From Isohypsibius dastychi (lineage: Eukaryota; Tardigrada; Eutardigrada; Parachela; Isohypsibiidae), in assembly GCA_034696485.1 (NCBI GenBank), contig JAQIWT010001099.1, positions 1 through 12,540 of the forward strand: a stretch of 12,540 nt of DNA, given 5' to 3'. Shown piece by piece: positions 1 to 7,206 of this stretch; the first letter of the stretch is position 1; each line of letters starts with the position of its first letter. The position numbers and the translations under genes were made by a program. Below the pieces are notes generated by a model. It saw nothing but the letters and a program-made list of their open reading frames with translations. It was not told the origin of the DNA and made no database searches.

Positions 1-146
1 CTCATTGGTTGATTTTTAGGAAAGTTTGAAAGGTCGTTAACTTCCCGATACAGTGCGTTTATACCGGTAAATCTGGCAGCGGATTTTTTATCCTTTTTGT
101 AGAAACGGTCTAAAATTTTCCTATCCTTCTTGGTCAACATTTTCAT
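1..146 (-). CDS. Polinton/Maverick-type integrase, N-terminal fragment (leaves window)
   Basis: An ATG at 146-144 on the minus strand opens a frame that stays open for 48 codons to the window edge. The start reads MKMLTKKDRKILDRFY, followed by AARFTGINALYREV. This matches the N-terminal pattern I associate with integrases of Polinton/Maverick elements and related nematode transposon-derived proteins: L-T-K-K-D near the start, an aromatic residue, then PA.F.GI..LY..V. In that family this short helical region precedes the zinc-binding and DDE catalytic domains, which would lie outside the window, so none of the catalytic residues can be seen. A second ATG two codons downstream is also possible. 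The gene is divergent from the frame at 369. The last dozen codons before the edge match the family less well, and an intron starting at GTTAAC (around residue 36) cannot be excluded. Confidence 0.5.
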   Translation of the reverse strand, partial: MKMLTKKDRKILDRFYKKDKKSAARFTGINALYREVNDLSNFPKNQPM

Positions 147-368
147 ATGATGATGAACTTACTGTTCGGAGACGGCGGTGGTGGGAAATCGAAAGCGGGT
201 TTGTTGAGGGTCTGATTTGTTGGGCAATTCGAGAAGGTGAATTTTAATTCAATGAGAAAAATAATCGTTGGAATGGTGTTTAAATACCCAAAAACGAAGG
301 CTGAATACGTCATCATCATCAAACAGATCTGTTAGTTGTTGCCAGTTTGCAAGAGAAAAATTGACATC
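147..368. promoter_or_regulatory. Divergent promoter region with TATA-like box
   Basis: This 222 bp gap separates the minus-strand integrase-like start from the plus-strand ATG at 369. A TATA-like TTTAAATA is at 279-286, about 80 bp before that ATG. A CATCATCATCA run follows at about 308-318. No other element was recognised. The promoter role is inferred from position and from the TATA-like box. Confidence 0.3.
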
Positions 369-688
369 ATGAGCGGTTTAGTGAGCAAATCTTGGAATGA
401 CTTTCGGGGAAAACAGATCCATGAAAAAATGAAATTTGGCACCAGAACACATTACTCCTTCCGGTAGATGAACTTTCGAACGGAGTCGATCTTTCGATGA
501 ATGCCGGAGAAGTCGAAACTTCGACGGTTTGCGGAGTTACGTCGAGAGGCCTGTGGAGAGTCTACGATCAGATTGATGAGATAACAAAGAAAATAAAGAT
601 GAAGACATTAAGCTCACTGGTTGGGTGGTTGGGCTCCGAGGCTGGTGAGTTGGCAAGGTCAACGAGAGGAATGATAGCTAAAGATTAA
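369..688 (+). pseudogene. Small unrecognised plus-strand gene, apparently frameshifted
   Basis: An ATG at 369 lies downstream of a TATA-like box and opens a frame (MSGLVSKSWNDFRGKQ...) that stops at TAG 465-467. A second frame, offset by one base, is open from 425 to the TAA at 686-688. It reads through an internal ATG at 497 and contains a helix-prone segment (VYDQIDEITKKIKMKTL). The two overlap by about 40 bases with no good intron between them, so a single-base frameshift is the simplest link. A GTGAGT at about 651 could be a donor, but the one TTTCAG acceptor downstream (about 785-790) gives an immediate stop. I do not recognise the product. It could be a broken Maverick structural or accessory gene, or chance open frames. 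Confidence 0.25.
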
Positions 689-689
689 A

Positions 690-914
690 ATGATGAGAAA
701 TATTGGACCAAAAGATGTACGAAAAACAAAAACCAACCAGGTCCATCAGTTTGGGAAGAATCCACTTCATGTCGTAATCCAGATCTTTCAGGATAAGTTA
801 GGATGGATGGATTATTTGGAGGTGGAGTGTCTTCAAGATTTTGGCCTACAAAATGATTGGAAAAAGCAAAATAAGTATGCAAAGAGAAGACAGGTTATTA
901 TTACTAACCGATAA
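690..914 (+). CDS. Possible small hypothetical protein, weak
   Basis: A 74-codon frame starts with ATGATG one base after the preceding stop codon and ends at TAA. The product is basic with no motif I recognise. It overlaps the last codons of the minus-strand membrane-protein gene tail to tail by about 11 bases. A TTTCAG at about 785-790 could make the second half an exon. There is no homology or domain support. It is listed because otherwise this stretch (690-903) holds nothing else but probable 3' untranslated sequence of the minus-strand gene. Confidence 0.15.
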   Translation: MMRNIGPKDVRKTKTNQVHQFGKNPLHVVIQIFQDKLGWMDYLEVECLQDFGLQNDWKKQNKYAKRRQVIITNR

Positions 915-2794
915 ATGTAGAATGTTCGCCATTATTTCCTTCACCGTCTACGTTCGGGGGGATATTCGGAGGTGGATCGTCTCTGTTGTTGCTTTCGTTA
1001 TCTAATGGAGTCACCAGCGCGTCAGTGAAAAAAGAGAGAATGAAAGCATCTTAGTTGAAAGTTGCCTACCGCTGAAAGGTGCTGAAGGTCGGCTGTTACG
1101 AAAGGTGGCACGTTTTCGAGGTGCAAGAGGAACGAAGTTGGATTGGCGTGTGGCAATTTGATTGAGCACTCCAATAATTCTTTTCAGCTGAGAGAAGGAT
1201 TTTCCGAAGAAGGCACCAACGAGGCCGATGATTCCAATGCAAAGACCAATTATTGCCATTTCCTCGTCCTCTTCTCGGTCACGGATTCTGGTGTTTTGTT
1301 GAGCTTGGGCGAATGTGCTGGAAGCGCTGCATGGGCAGGCAACGCAGGGACACGCGGGGAATTCCGCATCCGTAATGACATCCGGTTCGCTGGTGGACTC
1401 TGTAACGAAAAGAAAAGGATGAGATGTTGTAAAAAATGAGTGAAAATGGGGTTAGTAAGCATTAAAAAACTAGAGCTAGCCGCACCACCTTCGTATTCTT
1501 CTTCCGTTTCGAGAAGAAAATTTTCGGCCGTAGGATAAATAATATTGGGCATTGAAATAACTGAAAGGAAATCGTTGGTTGTTTCCGCCTTAATATTCGC
1601 TGGTAACGTTGAAGAAATGAGAGGAACCGCGGATTCCAATTCGTGCCAAATCGAGGTCAGAGTTGTTGGAATGCTTGTGGTTGATGGCTGGGAAGTGATA
1701 AAAACCAAAGACGTGGTAGACGTGTTGGAAGTTGTTGATTTGGCTTTCGATGGTGGAGAAGATAAGGCTTCCGCTGGAAATTTCGAAATCGGTGTGGTAG
1801 ACGTGCTGGAACTTGTTGATTTGGCTGTAGATGGTAAAGAAGATAGGAGTTCCGCTGGAAATTTCGAAGTCGGTTTTGGCTCAATGTGAAAAAATGGTTG
1901 TGATGAGCTGGGTTGGCTTGATGAAGAAAATGTAGATGTTGAAGCTGATTGTGTGGTTGAAGAAGGAAGGCTCTGTTTTGGCAGCAGAGTAGTTGGCGCA
2001 AGTGGGTTAGAGGTGACTTCATGGATATTTGAGTTCATAAGCGGGTAGAACGTGGAAGGGGAAATTCTTTTGGTCGTTGGAGAACTTTTCGGTGTGGTTG
2101 AGAAGAGGCGCGTTGAAGGATAAAGTCGTTGGAACGTTGAGGAACTTTTCGGAGTGGTTGAACGGTGAAGGGGGAACGGAGACGTTCGTCTTGTTGTTGA
2201 CGAACTTGCTCGCGTGGTTGAGGAGGAATAAAATACGGTACGTAGTGTTGAAGTTAATCTTCTGTTCACTTCCGGTCTTCCTGAAAGAGATTCTGCGGAA
2301 CCGCAGATTGAATTCGCACCACACGGTTGAGCGGGGGGAAACGTGGTGGGTTCTTGAAGAGAGATTAAGTAAGTAGTAGTGAGTTAGTAACGGGAGAAAT
2401 GAGAATTTGCCTGCAAAAAGAAAACCACAACAACCTTTTTCTGACCTTGACAGTTTGAGATGACTTTGATCTCTTTGGTGTTCAGTGATGTGATCAGGTC
2501 GCAGCGAAGGCTTATTCCTCGAAGGTCCACCGTTTTCAGGTTTGGAAAGGAGAGGATGAGAGGCTGGGTGGGCATAATTTGGAGATCGGGGTTGTTTTTC
2601 AGCAGGAGTTCTTCGATTTTGGGGTAGAACGCGTTCGGATTTTGTGGCCATACAAATAGCTGGCGGGATCTACAATCCATCGTTCGTCCCAGACATTTGC
2701 AGCTTGGAGAACATTCCTCAATACGATATGGTTTTTGGATGCAATCTGCTGAGATAACTAGAATGTAGAGCAGAAAACAAATTCGAAGAGCCAT
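904..2794 (-). CDS. Type I membrane protein: LRR N-cap, mucin-like stalk, single TM
   Basis: Four exons read on the minus strand (2794-2446, 2280-1489, 1399-1070, 1001-904) join in phase to give 522 residues. A signal peptide (MALRICFLLYILVISADC) is followed by a Cys-rich cap, C28-x3-C-x-C-x6-C, as in LRR N-terminal domains, then about three LRR-like turns (IEELLL, LKTVDL) with Cys at 98 and 115. Residues about 117-370 are Ser/Thr/Pro-rich and mucin-like, so probably heavily O-glycosylated. They end in an acidic patch and a CPCVACPC cluster (397-404). One membrane segment spans about 428-446 and leaves a basic, Pro-rich tail of about 75 residues. The domain order predicts a cell-surface protein with an extracellular LRR head. 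The first donor (GTCAGA) is weak. The last 98-base exon is supported by phase and open frame only; without it the protein ends at 1011. Ligand and function are unknown. Confidence 0.7.
1713..1874 (-). repeat. Tandem 81-bp repeat (two copies) in the mucin-like stalk
   Basis: Units 1713-1793 and 1794-1874 are near-identical direct repeats with a period of exactly 81 bases, or 27 codons. Each encodes a block beginning SKFPAE and ending in a Ser/Thr cluster (STS.TSTT). Shorter related repeats lie at about 2072-2107 and 2127-2162 (STTPKSS blocks). The in-frame period shows expansion of the stalk by unequal exchange, as is common in mucins. Confidence 0.8.
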
Positions 2795-2959
2795 TTTAGA
2801 GTGAGAAATTTAAAATGCAGACTGGTGTGCGGTTGGGTTGGTTTGGATACTTGCGTGTGACGTCGTGAAAGGGGGTGTGTGTTGGAGTTCAATCTGATAA
2901 GAAATGAGCAATTGAATCATGACTCATTTTAGCGCTTCTAACGATTTCGATCTTTCCAG
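2795..2959. promoter_or_regulatory. Divergent promoter with CRE-like and AP-1-like sites; trans-splice-like acceptor
   Basis: This 165 bp separates the membrane-protein start (minus) from the dsRBD-like gene start (plus). A CRE-half-type TGACGTCG lies at about 2858-2865. A perfect AP-1-type TGACTCA lies at 2920-2926, inside a dyad AATGAG (2903-2908) / CTCATT (2923-2928). The sequence TCTTTCCAG ends directly at the ATG at 2960, which is what a nematode spliced-leader acceptor looks like. Binding by bZIP factors and trans-splicing are inferences. Confidence 0.35.
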
Positions 2960-3319
2960 ATGGATTACATGGGAACGGTTGGAAAAGTAGCGAGGATTGT
3001 GGGTTTTCATGTTGAGTACCGCCGATTGCCAGTTTTAGAGGAGGATGATGAGGAAGTCTATACTGTTGAAGCGAGGATTGCTGCTGCATGTCTGCGGGTG
3101 TCGGCTGTGGGATATTCCGTTCAAACTGCTCGTCAACTCGCGGCACGGCGACTTCTAAAATTTCTCATGAGAGATTATCATACAGAAATTATGCAAATGC
3201 TTAGTGAAGCAGATTTTGAGGTGTTGCCAGTTTCATCTCGTAAAAAAATTGAAATGTCAGCCGGTCATTCGAAAAATATACCGGTGCCAGAAAAGCATAT
3301 GCCAAATTCGGAGCATTGA
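2960..3319 (+). CDS. Small dsRNA-binding-domain-like protein
   Basis: This single-exon frame encodes 119 residues. Residues 1-70 follow the alpha-beta-beta-beta-alpha layout of a double-stranded RNA-binding domain: a leading helix (VGKVARIVG), V-E-Y-R-R at the first strand, an acidic loop, Y-T-V-E-A-R-I at the second, and a C-terminal G-Y-S-x3-AR-x2-AARRLLKFL helix. The helix that usually carries S-K-K-x-AK here reads SVQTAR, so two of the key phosphate-contacting lysines are replaced. RNA binding may therefore be weak, or the fold may be used for protein contacts. The C-terminal 45 residues match nothing I know. TTTCCAG sits right against the ATG, and an AATAAA follows 8 bases after the stop. 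It is first in a same-strand series with a deoxynucleoside kinase and a kinase-BIR-dUTPase fusion. In DNA viruses, small dsRBD proteins shield dsRNA from host sensing; that role here is inference. Confidence 0.55.
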   Translation: MDYMGTVGKVARIVGFHVEYRRLPVLEEDDEEVYTVEARIAAACLRVSAVGYSVQTARQLAARRLLKFLMRDYHTEIMQMLSEADFEVLPVSSRKKIEMSAGHSKNIPVPEKHMPNSEH

Positions 3320-3326
3320 AGAAAGC

Positions 3327-3332
3327 AATAAA
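3327..3332 (+). terminator. Polyadenylation signal AATAAA after the dsRBD-like gene
   Basis: A consensus AATAAA starts 8 bases after the TGA stop at 3317-3319. The next gene on the same strand starts 147 bases later, a spacing typical of nematode operons. Confidence 0.55.
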
Positions 3333-3478
3333 AAATGAGAAAAAAATCATGGTGATGCCAAAACTGTTTTTGCCAATAGTAAGATAAAATGATAGGGAAT
3401 GGCAAAAGTGAATTGTATAAAAACCATGTTTAATAAGACCAAAAGATAAATTCTTTTGTTCGTTTTGCTGTGGGAACA

Positions 3479-4231
3479 ATGGCTAAATTCGTGTTTCTGG
3501 AGGGAGGAATTGGCGTTGGAAAAAGTACGCTTGCACGAGAGTTAATGCTCCGAAACCCAGAATGGTCATACTTCCCAGAGCCGGTTAATTTGTGGCAAAA
3601 TTGGAATGGAAGAAATATGTTGGCGCTGTACTACGCAGATCAAAAACGATATGCAAACGAGTTCCAGAATATTGTATTAGATTCATACGCTGGGTTGAAG
3701 AATTATGATAAGGGAGTAGTGTTATGTGAACGTAGTCCTCGCTCTAGTGTGTTCGTTTTCTCGACTATGCTGAGAAATAAGGGATACATCTCGGAAAACC
3801 AATATTCCGATTTGAAATTACGATATCATTCTGAGTTCTGGTTCTTGGAAAAAACCGGGTGCCGATTAACAATTTATCTTCATGCCCCACCTATGATTAT
3901 TTTCAATCGAATGAAAAGGCGTGCTCGTCAGGATGAAGATCCTATTAGTCTGGAGTATGTTTGTGCATTGAGTAAATCTCATGATGTGGAATTTTTCGAA
4001 AATAAATCCGCTTTTGATTGGGTAATCAGCGAGTTTGATGGGGCGATTGATATCGCAGAAAAAGTCGTGACCGCGGAAGAATATGTGGCTAGATGGAAGG
4101 AAATGATTGCGCCTGAATACAAAGCTGATTGCAAAGAACCAGATCATGGTTTCGATAAGGATGTTGATGATTTAGAATACTTCTGCCAAAAGTATAGTGG
4201 GTTTTATGGGTGGGCCTTGGATTGTTTGTAG
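3479..4231 (+). CDS. Deoxynucleoside kinase (dCK/dGK/TK2/insect dNK family)
   Basis: This intronless 250-residue protein phosphorylates deoxynucleosides to their 5'-monophosphates, the salvage entry to dNTPs. All family landmarks are visible: P-loop G9-G-I-G-V-G-K-S-T17; E34-P-V-x2-W39 for base binding; the catalytic E84-R-S86 motif (usually D/ERS) in a CERSPRSSVFVF context; an Arg-rich lid R144-M-K-R-R-A-R-Q-D-E153; then ISLEYVCAL. The length equals that of cellular enzymes. The ATG at 3479 is chosen because it begins MAKFVFLEGG, right at the first strand, and no earlier in-frame ATG exists, only a GTG at 3470. No mitochondrial targeting peptide is visible. It is the second gene of the plus-strand series, with an AATAAA about 95 bases after its stop. 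The family is also carried by several insect and other large DNA viruses. Substrate choice cannot be read from the sequence. Confidence 0.9.
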   Translation: MAKFVFLEGGIGVGKSTLARELMLRNPEWSYFPEPVNLWQNWNGRNMLALYYADQKRYANEFQNIVLDSYAGLKNYDKGVVLCERSPRSSVFVFSTMLRNKGYISENQYSDLKLRYHSEFWFLEKTGCRLTIYLHAPPMIIFNRMKRRARQDEDPISLEYVCALSKSHDVEFFENKSAFDWVISEFDGAIDIAEKVVTAEEYVARWKEMIAPEYKADCKEPDHGFDKDVDDLEYFCQKYSGFYGWALDCL

Positions 4232-4325
4232 AAATTTCTTATTTGGTTTACTGTTGCCAAATATATATTGGCCAGAATTTGAATGAATAATTCCGTGTTT
4301 TTTTGTGAGGCGAGGTGAAAATCTG

Positions 4326-4331
4326 AATAAA
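4326..4331 (+). terminator. Polyadenylation signal AATAAA between the dNK and fusion genes
   Basis: AATAAA at 4326-4331 lies in the 141 bp between the dNK stop and the next ATG at 4373. A TTATTCTCAAG sits directly before that ATG and could serve as a trans-splice acceptor. Both are consistent with an operon, though neither proves it. Confidence 0.5.
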
Positions 4332-4372
4332 AAGGTTTGGGAAATTCTCGATTGTTGAATTATTCTCAAGAA

Positions 4373-5897
4373 ATGTCTGGAAGTCGACAAACGCTACTTT
4401 TTGTGGTGGGCACTCCGGGAGCGGGGAAGACGTCGCTTTGTTCCGAGTTAGCCTCTTCATCCGAGTTCAAGCATATTGCGGTGGGAGCGGAAATTCGTCG
4501 AATTGCAGCAAGCCCGACCGATAGACGCGCTACGATGATGAAGAACCATCTGAATAATGCAACAACGTTCCTACCCGATATTGTTACCTGTGAACTTGTC
4601 CAGGAAATGGTGGCTCGGGAGGGAGATGGTTATTTCCTAATCGATGGATTCCCCTGTACACTCAGCCAGTTTTTGTTGTGGGAGAATAATTTTGCTGCCC
4701 GGTATACTCCATGTCCAAGGGTCCTCAATATGTTCGTGAAGCCAATCGTTGCGATACAAAGGATGATGGCGCGTGAGAGAGCTGGAGAGAGTGATTGCGT
4801 TGTGGGAAGTCGTCTGCTTATGTTCGAGCGAGTAACACGGCCACTGGTGAATTATTTGGCTAGGTCCATAGAGATGATATCGATGGATGGTCGTGATTAT
4901 TATGCGGAAGATAACCTCCGTATGTCTAATCGAGTTTTGGATGCTGGTAAGTGAATTATTAGAATGAATATAATGGAATGTTGGTAATATATGTTGTGAA
5001 TTTTGCAGTTATTAATTATCCGAATCTGGAGGAAATTGATACCGCCGACATCCCAGATATCATGGATCGTTTCTCGTCCAAGAAAATGGGGTATGATCAG
5101 CGGCTGTTGACCTTTTACACCCCGAAAAAGTGGCCATTGACGGCGCCGACGCCTCATCAGCTCGCTTCAGCTGGGTTCTACTTCACTGGAGATAAAGATT
5201 TGGTCAAGTGTTCCTTTTGTGAAAACCAGCTGTTGCAGTGGAAGGAAACCGATTGTCCATTAGCTGAGCATCGCCGGTGGTTTCCAGCCTGTGTAATCAA
5301 CCCGCCAACAATGGACATTATTTCATCATCGTCTATTGAGGCGGCTGCTTTCCTTGTTTATCGGAAACTGAACCCATTGGCTGCAGCCCCGGTGAAAGCT
5401 TCGCCCCGAGCTGCTGGATTTGACTTGAGCAGCACTCGACAATATTATATCCGGTGAGATGAGATATGTTGGGTATTATTTGAAAACAGTTCAAAATCGG
5501 AATATTTTTTAGGAGTATGTCAAGGATGTTGGTGGATACTGGATTACAGATAACCTTGCCGGTTGGAACGTATGGACGTATTGCTGGGAGATCAGGAATG
5601 GCCTATAAACATGGGATTACCGTGATGGGAGGAGTTATCGACCCTGACTATACTGGAAAGGTTTGTGTGATTTTGGTCAATCTTGGACCAAAATGCTATA
5701 TTGTCAGGAAGGGAGATCGTATTGCACAGCTCATCATTGAAAAGAAAGCGGATGTGGAGTTGTTGGAAATGGATGCGACAAGAGGGCCAGTACCGGTTAA
5801 GGAGGAAGAGTCGGATGAAAGTATGATGGAAAGGACCAGTGGAAGTGTCATTAAGAAAGAGCGTTGTGATGGTGGATTCGGGTCAACTGGCATGTAA
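4373..5897 (+). CDS. Tri-domain fusion: NMP kinase - BIR (IAP repeat) - dUTPase
   Basis: Three exons (4373-4946, 5009-5453, 5513-5897) join in phase to give 467 residues. Residues 1-191 resemble adenylate/UMP-CMP kinases: P-loop G13-T-P-G-A-G-K-T20, a VGAEIRR nucleotide-binding region, D91-G-F-P-C95 in place of the usual DGFPR, and a short Arg-rich lid (RMMARER). Residues about 218-290 are a BIR domain with the zinc pattern C259-x2-C262-x16-H279-x6-C286, an Arg at 223 and LASAGFYFTGD. Residues about 319-467 hold all five trimeric dUTPase motifs: AAGFDLSS (326-333), GRSGM (365-369), GGVIDPDYTGKV (379-390), RKGDRIAQLI (405-414) and GGFGSTG (460-466) near the C-terminus, after an acidic linker. 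The first intron lies exactly between kinase and BIR. The protein would phosphorylate NMPs, remove dUTP and may bind caspases or IAP partners. Loss of the DGFPR arginine may weaken the kinase. I know of no such fusion. Confidence 0.85.
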
Positions 5898-6000
5898 TGT
5901 CTCGAGTTCTTTTTCAATCGTAAAAAAATCTCAGCAAAAATGAGGCAGGGGTGTCAAAGGAATGTTGAGAAAAAACATCATCATAATACTTTGAAAAATG

Positions 6001-6006
6001 AATAAA
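6001..6006 (+). terminator. Polyadenylation signals after the fusion gene
   Basis: AATAAA occurs at 6001-6006, 103 bases after the fusion stop, and again at 6057-6062. The 186 bp between this stop and the convergent RRM-gene stop at 6084 are otherwise A-rich and include an 8-bp palindrome AACCGGTT at 6007-6014. Confidence 0.5.
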
Positions 6007-6083
6007 AACCGGTTCAAAAAAAATCAAATGTTCTGGAAGCGGTAGAAAACGAAAACAATAAAGGTCATCAAAGAGAAAACAGA

Positions 6084-7206
6084 TCAATCCTTGAACCTTT
6101 GGAGTCGAAGTTTGTAGCATTTTCCAGCTGGTTGTAGATCCTGAAGAAGAGCCAGAGCGTCATTCAGGTAGGTGCTGTTGATGAAGCTGATAACTGCGTG
6201 CCCACCACCGTTTTCACCACCTGTTTTGATGATCTGCAAGTGAGAGGAATATGAGTGAGGAACGCTAAACTGAAACACGGTAAATTCAAAATACCTCCAC
6301 GTCTCGAACACGCTTCTTCCCTCCAAATAAAGCCACAAGAGCATGAGCGGTTTCCGAGAGTCCAGTGTTGAAAACCGAAAGGTGAGTGGGGTTGAAGACA
6401 TCGGAAGGTACTGGCTGGTCGCGGTTGAACTTCCATTCCAAGATACAGCCGGGGAATGCCTGTTTGCAGTCAACTTTCCTCTGTTCGATGTCACTTCCGA
6501 TCAGGCAGCAGATGATGGCCTTTGATGGATGACTGGAGTGAAAGTGTCGAATGTACCGGATGTCGGAATGAGGAGCAGGAAGTGAGGAAATAATGTCGGA
6601 GATTGCAATTCCAACTGGCAGACTGTCAAACAAGAGGAAGTGAGTGAGGAATGTTTGGGTGAGAAAATATCGAAAAATATGCAAAATAATATTTGCGGAA
6701 AATTTCTCAGGTTTCCACTTACTTTGAAACAACAAAGGTGAAGTCCTGAGATTCGGTGTTGGGTTGGCTGATTGGAACACTGAATTTGACCTTGAGCGTC
6801 TTTTCCCCAAACAACTTCCGGTCAAGGAGAAGGATTGCGCGTCTGGCGGAAGTGATGGAATGGAAGGTCACAAATCCGTAGGCTCGGCGGGGAACAATCC
6901 TGAACTCTTTAATGGCTCCTGCTTTCTTGCATTCCACATGGATTTGGGCCAGCACTTCCGGCTGGAAAAAAACGAAAATAAACATGATATCAGATTTCGC
7001 GTGAAAAATTCGAACGACGTCAAGCTGGTAGAAAGATGTATTGTCAGAGAGTGTTGACTTACGTTCTCGTCAACAAAGGTCATGATAATCTTGCGCGTCG
7101 GAGAAATTGGGGCATCCAGGGTGTCGAATCTGCTGCTTTCTTCAAGCTCAAAAGAGATGGGTCCGATTTCCAGAAATGAGAAGGCGCTCTGTTGATGGTG
7201 GGCCAT
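6084..7206 (-). CDS. Triple-RRM RNA-binding protein
   Basis: Four exons on the minus strand (7206-7063, 6961-6723, 6622-6295, 6233-6084) join in phase to give 286 residues ending in TGA at 6084-6086. Three RNA recognition motifs can be followed. RRM1 is about residues 38-107 (RNP2 IIMTFV, RNP1 RAYGFVTF). RRM2 is about 122-195 (RNP2 TFVVSNLP, formed across the second junction; RNP1 degenerate, AIICCLIG). RRM3 is about 207-286 (RNP2 LSVFNTG, RNP1 GGHAVISF). Three RRMs with little else suggests a splicing or mRNA-stability factor, nuclear or shuttling, but the subfamily is not clear. The ATG at 7206 (MAHHQQSAF) is chosen; the frame stays open upstream to 7353 with no splice support. The aromatic RNP residues are partly lost, most in RRM2, so RNA contact probably depends on RRM1 and RRM3. 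It converges on the fusion gene. Confidence 0.75.

Noticed and set aside
497-688. Identification of the small plus-strand frame as an adenovirus-type minor capsid protein
   Set aside because: Its small, basic, helix-prone look is suggestive beside a Polinton integrase, but I could find no specific motif, so no name is given.
1545-1889. A 114-codon plus-strand frame with VVDVLE repeats
   Set aside because: It is the antisense shadow of the 81-bp mucin repeat; its repeated pattern comes from the minus-strand coding repeat.
1657-2022. A 121-codon minus-strand frame rich in Gln, His and Leu
   Set aside because: It is the shifted reading of the Ser/Thr-rich repeat exon; it has no start context and no splice support.
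2019-2651. A 210-codon minus-strand frame overlapping the membrane-protein gene
   Set aside because: Its first part is out of frame with the exon carrying the signal peptide and LRR cap. The other frame is Ser/Thr-rich, in phase across a TTTCAG acceptor, and continues to a membrane segment, so this one is a shadow.
3470-5897. A bacterial operon or bacterial contig
   Set aside because: Kinase, dUTPase and Fic families are common in bacteria, but GT-AG introns in phase, the BIR domain, AATAAA signals and multi-RRM and PRDM genes make the DNA eukaryotic.
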